From assembly GCF_004522095.1 (NCBI RefSeq), contig NZ_SPUI01000003.1, positions 310,001 through 374,000 on the forward strand: a DNA stretch of 64,000 bases, given 5' to 3'. Below the pieces are notes generated by a model. It saw only the letters and a list, made by a program, of their open reading frames with translations. It ran no database searches and was not told the DNA's origin. Below are positions 60,309-64,000 of this stretch, piece by piece. A program made the translations under genes and the position numbers. Every line of letters starts with the position of its first letter. The first letter of the stretch is position 1. The DNA comes from Nocardioides sp. 503. GTDB lineage: Bacteria > Actinomycetota > Actinomycetes > Propionibacteriales > Nocardioidaceae.

Positions 60309-61333
60309 GCGACCTCGTCACCGCCGACTTCCCCTCGATCCTCGCGGCGGCATTCTTCGTCGGGATCGTGGTGGGCCTGACCGGCATGGGCGGCGGGGCG
60401 CTGATGACCCCGGCGCTGATCTTCTTGGGAGTGGGCGACACGGCCCGGATCGTCACGGCAGACCTCACCGCCGCCGCGATCTACAAGACCGGCGGAGCGA
60501 TCGTCCACTCCCGCGAAGGCTCGCCCAACCTCGACCTCGCGAAGTGGCTGATCCTGGGATCGGTCCCGACGGCCCTGGCCGGCCCCCACATCCTGGCCGG
60601 GGTGGTGGACCCCGAGGACATCGACGACGTGCTCAAGATGAGCATCGGTTTCGCGCTGCTCCTCGCGGCCACGACGTACGCGCTGCGGCTCTACATCAAC
60701 CTGCGCCGGGTGCGCGCCGGCGGCTCGGGCGGGGACCCCCACCCTCAGGTGCGGCCCCTCCCGACGCTGCTCGTCGGCGCCCTCGGTGGCCTGCTCGTCG
60801 GCATCACCAGCGTCGGCTCGGGCTCGGTCATCATGGTGGCGCTGCTGATGCTCTACCCCGGGCTCTCGGCGGTGAAGCTGGTCGGCACCGACCTCGTGCA
60901 GGCCGTGCCGCTGGTGCTCGCCGCCGCGATCTCCAACATCGTCGTCAACGACGGTCTCGATCTCGGCCTGACCCTGCCGCTCGTCATCGGATCGGTGCCC
61001 GGGACCATCCTGGGGAGCAAGCTCGCGCCGCGGGTCCCGCAGTCGTTCATCCGCCGCGCCATCGTCGTCGTGCTGACCATGTCCGGAGTCGCGCTGCTCG
61101 ACAAGGCCGGCTGGGCGCCGCTGGGCGTCGAGGAGACGCACCCGATCCTCATCGGCGGCATCGGCCTGGCCATGGTGGTCCTAGTCCCCCTGGTGTGGGG
61201 GCTGCTGCGCAAGGAGCAGGGCCTGCCGATGTTCGGCGCCCCGACCGTCGCCCAGCTCGAGGACATGGGCTACCACCAGCCGGCCGGCCGGCCCGCCGGC
61301 AAGCCGGCGGCGCCGGAGGATGCCAGCCCGTAG
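60305..61333 (+). CDS. TauE/SafE-family sulfite/sulfur-compound transporter
   Basis: 342 residues with eight membrane helices in two repeats, each opening with the family motif: GIVVGLTGMGGGALMTPALI (about 20-39) and GALGGLLVGITSVGSGSVIM (about 158-177). The family moves sulfite, sulfate or organosulfonates across the membrane. Coupling by overlap to the APS kinase fusion and placement before cysD-cysN argue for sulfate uptake or sulfite export. A hydrophilic tail of about 45 residues follows the last helix. Confidence 0.87.
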   Translation: MSDLVTADFPSILAAAFFVGIVVGLTGMGGGALMTPALIFLGVGDTARIVTADLTAAAIYKTGGAIVHSREGSPNLDLAKWLILGSVPTALAGPHILAGVVDPEDIDDVLKMSIGFALLLAATTYALRLYINLRRVRAGGSGGDPHPQVRPLPTLLVGALGGLLVGITSVGSGSVIMVALLMLYPGLSAVKLVGTDLVQAVPLVLAAAISNIVVNDGLDLGLTLPLVIGSVPGTILGSKLAPRVPQSFIRRAIVVVLTMSGVALLDKAGWAPLGVEETHPILIGGIGLAMVVLVPLVWGLLRKEQGLPMFGAPTVAQLEDMGYHQPAGRPAGKPAAPEDASP

Positions 61334-61409
61334 GACGCCGCATGCCGGCGAAAAGTGATGTGCCACACTCGACAATGCTCGCTTCTTCGTCACCGGAGAG
61401 GCACGTGGC

Positions 61410-61415
61410 TACGAT
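61410..61415 (+). promoter_or_regulatory. Possible cysDN promoter -10
   Basis: TACGAT 37 bases before the cysD ATG, with TCGTCA 17 bases upstream as a poor -35. The 118-base TauE-cysD gap has no other element that I can name. Confidence 0.4.
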
Positions 61416-61451
61416 GTCGGTTGCTGTCCACCGAGAGGTCCCTGTTTCCCC

Positions 61452-62366
61452 ATGTCGCAAACCCACCCCGACTACCGGCTGAGCCAGCTCGACCAGCTGG
61501 AGGCCGAGTCGATCCACATCTTCCGTGAGGTCGCCGCCGAGTTCGAGAAGCCGGTCCTCATGTTCTCCGGGGGCAAGGACTCGATCGTCATGCTCCGCCT
61601 CGCGGAGAAGGCGTTCTACCCCGCCAAGATCCCGTTCCCGGTGATGCAGATCGACACGGGCCTGGACTTCCCCGAGGTGCTGGTCACCCGCGACAACTGG
61701 GTCAACCGGCTGGGCGTCCGGCTCGTCGTCGCCAGCATCGACGACGCGATCGCCAACGGCGTCGTCGTCGACGACGGCAAGACCAGCCGCAACCGGATGC
61801 AGACCGGCACGCTGCTCAACGCCATCGAGGAGAACGGCTTCACCGCCGCCTTCGGAGGCGGACGCCGCGACGAGGAGAAGGCCCGCGCCAAGGAGCGCGT
61901 CTACTCCCACCGCGACGAGTTCGGCCAGTGGGACCCCAAGATGCAGCGCCCCGAGTTGTGGAGCCTCTACAACGGGCGCCTCCACGCCGGCGAGCACATG
62001 CGGATCTTCCCGATCTCCAACTGGACCGAGCTGGACGTCTGGGACTACATCGGTCGCGAAGGCATCGAGATCCCGCCCATCTACTTCTCCCACCAGCGCC
62101 GCGTCTTCGAGCGCGACGGCATGCTGATGAGCGAGACCCCGCTCAACCCGCTGCGCGCAGGCGAGGTGGCCGAGGAGCGCACCGTCCGCTTCCGCACCTG
62201 CGGCGACATCACCCTGACCGGGTGCGTGGAGTCCACCGCGTCCACCATCCCCGAGATCATCGCGGAGGTGTCGATCGCCAAGCTCACCGAGCGGGGCGCG
62301 ACCCGCGGCGACGACCGGTTCTCCGAAGCAGCCATGGAAGACCGCAAGAAGGAAGGCTACTTCTGA
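61452..62366 (+). CDS. cysD: Sulfate adenylyltransferase subunit 2
   Basis: 304 residues, PAPS-reductase-like ATP pyrophosphatase fold. P-loop variant MFSGGKDSIVMLRLAEKAF (about residues 38-56), TDTGxxF-type block here as QIDTGLDFPEVL, GGRRDEEKARAKERVYS, and the C-terminal RFRTCGDITLTGCVES. With the GTPase CysN it makes adenylylsulfate (APS) from sulfate and ATP. Stop overlaps cysN by one base (TGATG). Confidence 0.95.
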   Translation: MSQTHPDYRLSQLDQLEAESIHIFREVAAEFEKPVLMFSGGKDSIVMLRLAEKAFYPAKIPFPVMQIDTGLDFPEVLVTRDNWVNRLGVRLVVASIDDAIANGVVVDDGKTSRNRMQTGTLLNAIEENGFTAAFGGGRRDEEKARAKERVYSHRDEFGQWDPKMQRPELWSLYNGRLHAGEHMRIFPISNWTELDVWDYIGREGIEIPPIYFSHQRRVFERDGMLMSETPLNPLRAGEVAEERTVRFRTCGDITLTGCVESTASTIPEIIAEVSIAKLTERGATRGDDRFSEAAMEDRKKEGYF

Positions 62367-63649
62367 TGCCCGACGCCACCGACTCCATCACGGCCAACAT
62401 GGACATGCTCCGCTTCGCCACGGCCGGCTCGGTCGACGACGGCAAGTCCACCCTGATCGGGCGGCTCCTCCTCGACTCCAAGTCGATCTTCGAGGACCAG
62501 CTGGAGGCCGTCCAGGCCACCAGCGTCTCCAAGGGCTACGACTACACCGACCTGGCCCTGCTGACCGACGGTCTGCGCTCCGAGCGCGAGCAGGGCATCA
62601 CGATCGACGTCGCCTACCGCTACTTCGCCACTCCGGCACGCAAGTTCATCATCGCCGACACCCCCGGGCACGTGCAGTACACCCGCAACATGGTCACGGG
62701 CGCCTCCACCGCAGACCTCGGCCTGGTCCTCGTCGACGCCCGCCAGGGCCTCACCGAGCAGTCGCGCCGCCACGCAGTGATCCTGTCGCTGCTCCGGGTC
62801 CCCCACCTCGTGCTCGCGGTCAACAAGATGGATCTCGTTGACTTCTCGCAGGAGGTCTACGACAAGATCCATGCCGAGTTCACGACGTTCGCGACCAAGC
62901 TCAACATCCCCGACCTCGAGGTCATCCCGATCTCGGCGCTGGCCGGCGACAACGTCGTCAACCGCTCCGAGAACATGGACTGGTACTCCGGCCCCACGCT
63001 CATGCACCACCTCGAGAACGTCCACGTGGCCTCCGACCGCGACCTGGTCGACGTCCGCTTTCCGGTCCAGTACGTCGTACGGCCCAAGTCCGACGAGCAC
63101 CACGACTACCGCGGCTACGGCGGCATGGTCGCGGGCGGCGTGCTCAAGCCCGGCGACGAGGTCGTGGTCCTGCCCAGCGGCATGACGTCGAAGATCGCCG
63201 GCATCGACCTGTTCGACCAGGAGATCACCGAGGCCTTCCCGCCCATGTCGGTGACGGTGCGCCTCGAGGACGACGTGGACGTCTCGCGCGGCGACATGAT
63301 TGCCCGCCCGGCCAACGCTCCCAAGCCCAGCCAGGACATCGACGCGATGATCTGCTGGATGGCCGACGCCCCGCTCAAGCCCCGCCAGAAGCTGGCGATC
63401 AAGCATACGACCCGCTCCGCCCGGACGCTGGTGAAGGACATCCAGTACCGCCTGGACGTCAACACCCTGCACCGCGACCAGGAGACCAAGGAGCTCGGGC
63501 GCAACGAGATCGGTCGCGTTCAGCTGCGCACCACGGTGCCGCTGCTGTGCGACCCCTACTCGAAGAACCGGACCACGGGTTCGTTCATCCTCATCGACGA
63601 GGCCACCGGCATCACTGTTGGGGCCGGAATGATCAACTCCGGCGCGTAA
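62366..63649 (+). CDS. cysN: Sulfate adenylyltransferase subunit 1 (GTPase)
   Basis: 427 residues, EF-Tu-like GTPase. G1 ATAGSVDDGKSTLIGRLL (residues 18-35), REQGITIDVAYRYF, DTPGHVQYTRNM and NKMDLVDF, then two beta-barrel domains. GTP hydrolysis drives APS formation by CysD. Many actinobacteria fuse CysC to the CysN C-terminus; here CysN stops after the barrels and the CysC activity is in the separate phosphatase fusion upstream. Confidence 0.95.
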   Translation: MPDATDSITANMDMLRFATAGSVDDGKSTLIGRLLLDSKSIFEDQLEAVQATSVSKGYDYTDLALLTDGLRSEREQGITIDVAYRYFATPARKFIIADTPGHVQYTRNMVTGASTADLGLVLVDARQGLTEQSRRHAVILSLLRVPHLVLAVNKMDLVDFSQEVYDKIHAEFTTFATKLNIPDLEVIPISALAGDNVVNRSENMDWYSGPTLMHHLENVHVASDRDLVDVRFPVQYVVRPKSDEHHDYRGYGGMVAGGVLKPGDEVVVLPSGMTSKIAGIDLFDQEITEAFPPMSVTVRLEDDVDVSRGDMIARPANAPKPSQDIDAMICWMADAPLKPRQKLAIKHTTRSARTLVKDIQYRLDVNTLHRDQETKELGRNEIGRVQLRTTVPLLCDPYSKNRTTGSFILIDEATGITVGAGMINSGA

Positions 63650-63718
63650 CTTGTCGCACCACTCTCGCGTCGTTGAGACGCCGCAGAGATACCGGGACGC
63701 GGGTAGGCGGAAACTGCA

Positions 63719-64000
63719 GTGGTAGGCGCCGCTTCCAGCAGCCCCCGGCGAGCGGTTCTTTCCATTGCGGCGGGAACGGGGGCGGCAAACCTCATCGTCG
63801 TCGCGGGTTCCCCCGTCATTGCGTACCTCTTCACGCCGTCGGAGTTCGGCACGTTCTCTAGCATCGCCGCAGTCGCGTTCATTCTCACTCCACTCCTCTC
63901 GTTACGCCTCGAGTTAGCAGTTCCCCTTGCTGAGGACGAAGTTGATAGCCGCACCTTGGTGGTCGTCGGCTGCGCGTGCTCACTCGTCCTTGGAGGGATC
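63719..64000 (+). CDS. Polysaccharide flippase (Wzx/MATE-like), N-terminal fragment
   Basis: The first 94 codons only; the gene runs off the window. It starts VVGAASSSPRRAVLSIAAG, then a membrane helix, YLFTPSEFGTFSSIAAVAFI and LSLRLELAVPLAEDEVDSRT, the typical N-terminus of lipid-linked oligosaccharide flippases. It would move repeat units across the membrane for the polymer made by this locus. A/T-ending codons are frequent, as in the O-antigen ligase gene. GTG start tentative. Confidence 0.7.
   Translation, partial: MVGAASSSPRRAVLSIAAGTGAANLIVVAGSPVIAYLFTPSEFGTFSSIAAVAFILTPLLSLRLELAVPLAEDEVDSRTLVVVGCACSLVLGGI

Noticed and set aside
61334..61451. SAM or other riboswitch before cysD
   Set aside because: No convincing conserved stems could be found by eye in the 118-base gap.

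Overview
The window is GC-rich (about 70%) with strong codon-position bias and mostly intact genes. Gene content points to an actinomycete of the Nocardioides type: mycothiol glycosyltransferase MshA, CarD, SenX3-RegX3, F420-type luciferase-like oxidoreductases, GpgS, a FolP2-type dihydropteroate synthase paralogue, a CebR-type cellobiose operon and a Wzz/BY-kinase. Several gene orders match those known in mycobacteria (carD-ispD-lipoprotein; gpm1-senX3-regX3 near mshA-ybjN; XRE regulator-hbhA-DUF2516). No rRNA, tRNA, CRISPR, transposase or prophage genes were seen.

Layout. 1-5 kb: end of a GntP-type permease, an orphan nirD, ispD with a degenerate IspD-like paralogue, carD, a UbiA-family membrane protein, an LpqE-like lipoprotein and gpmA. 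5-11 kb: phoU divergent from senX3-regX3 over a PHO-box-like repeat, a DMT transporter, a DUF1304 protein, and mshA-ybjN. 11-18 kb: an SDR, a racemase, an M4 protease carrying its own emfourin-like inhibitor domain, typA and an MFS pump. 18.5-24.4 kb: a complete cebEFG-bglC-cebR operon with two CebR-type operators. 24-36 kb: a coiled-coil protein, two LLM oxidoreductases, EamA/MarR divergent pair, a secreted purple acid phosphatase, a HupE-type protein, a lipoprotein, a thioesterase, a rhomboid protease and an MFS pump. 36-44 kb: enoyl-CoA hydratase, a GIY-YIG nuclease bracketed by palindromic repeats, a secreted M12B-like metalloprotease, and a RibD_C reductase/LigB-like/folP/gpgS run. 44-64 kb: a surface-polysaccharide region (O-antigen ligase-like, amidase, galE, rmlA, rmlB, fused rmlCD, CapD-type epimerase, Wzz/BY-kinase, flippase). 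It is interleaved with an XRE-hbhA-DUF2516 module and a sulfate-activation operon (CysC-phosphatase fusion, TauE, cysD, cysN).

How the genes work together. RmlA/B/CD make dTDP-rhamnose, GalE makes UDP-galactose, and the ligase/flippase/BY-kinase set assembles and regulates a polymer. The most unusual protein (58416-60308) joins a degenerate ATP-sulfurylase-like domain, an APS kinase and a low-molecular-weight tyrosine phosphatase. The phosphatase is the usual counter-enzyme of a BY-kinase, so the locus may tie PAPS supply to polysaccharide assembly, for example for a sulfated polymer; this is inference.

Non-coding structure is rich. At least four families of palindromic elements are dispersed in the window. 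One (arms GGTGGTTGAGG / CCTCGAAACCACC) is inserted in frame in two adjacent genes and surrounds the GIY-YIG gene. About fifteen genes share a -10-like hexamer placed exactly 6 (sometimes 7) bases before the start codon, the layout expected for leaderless mRNAs.
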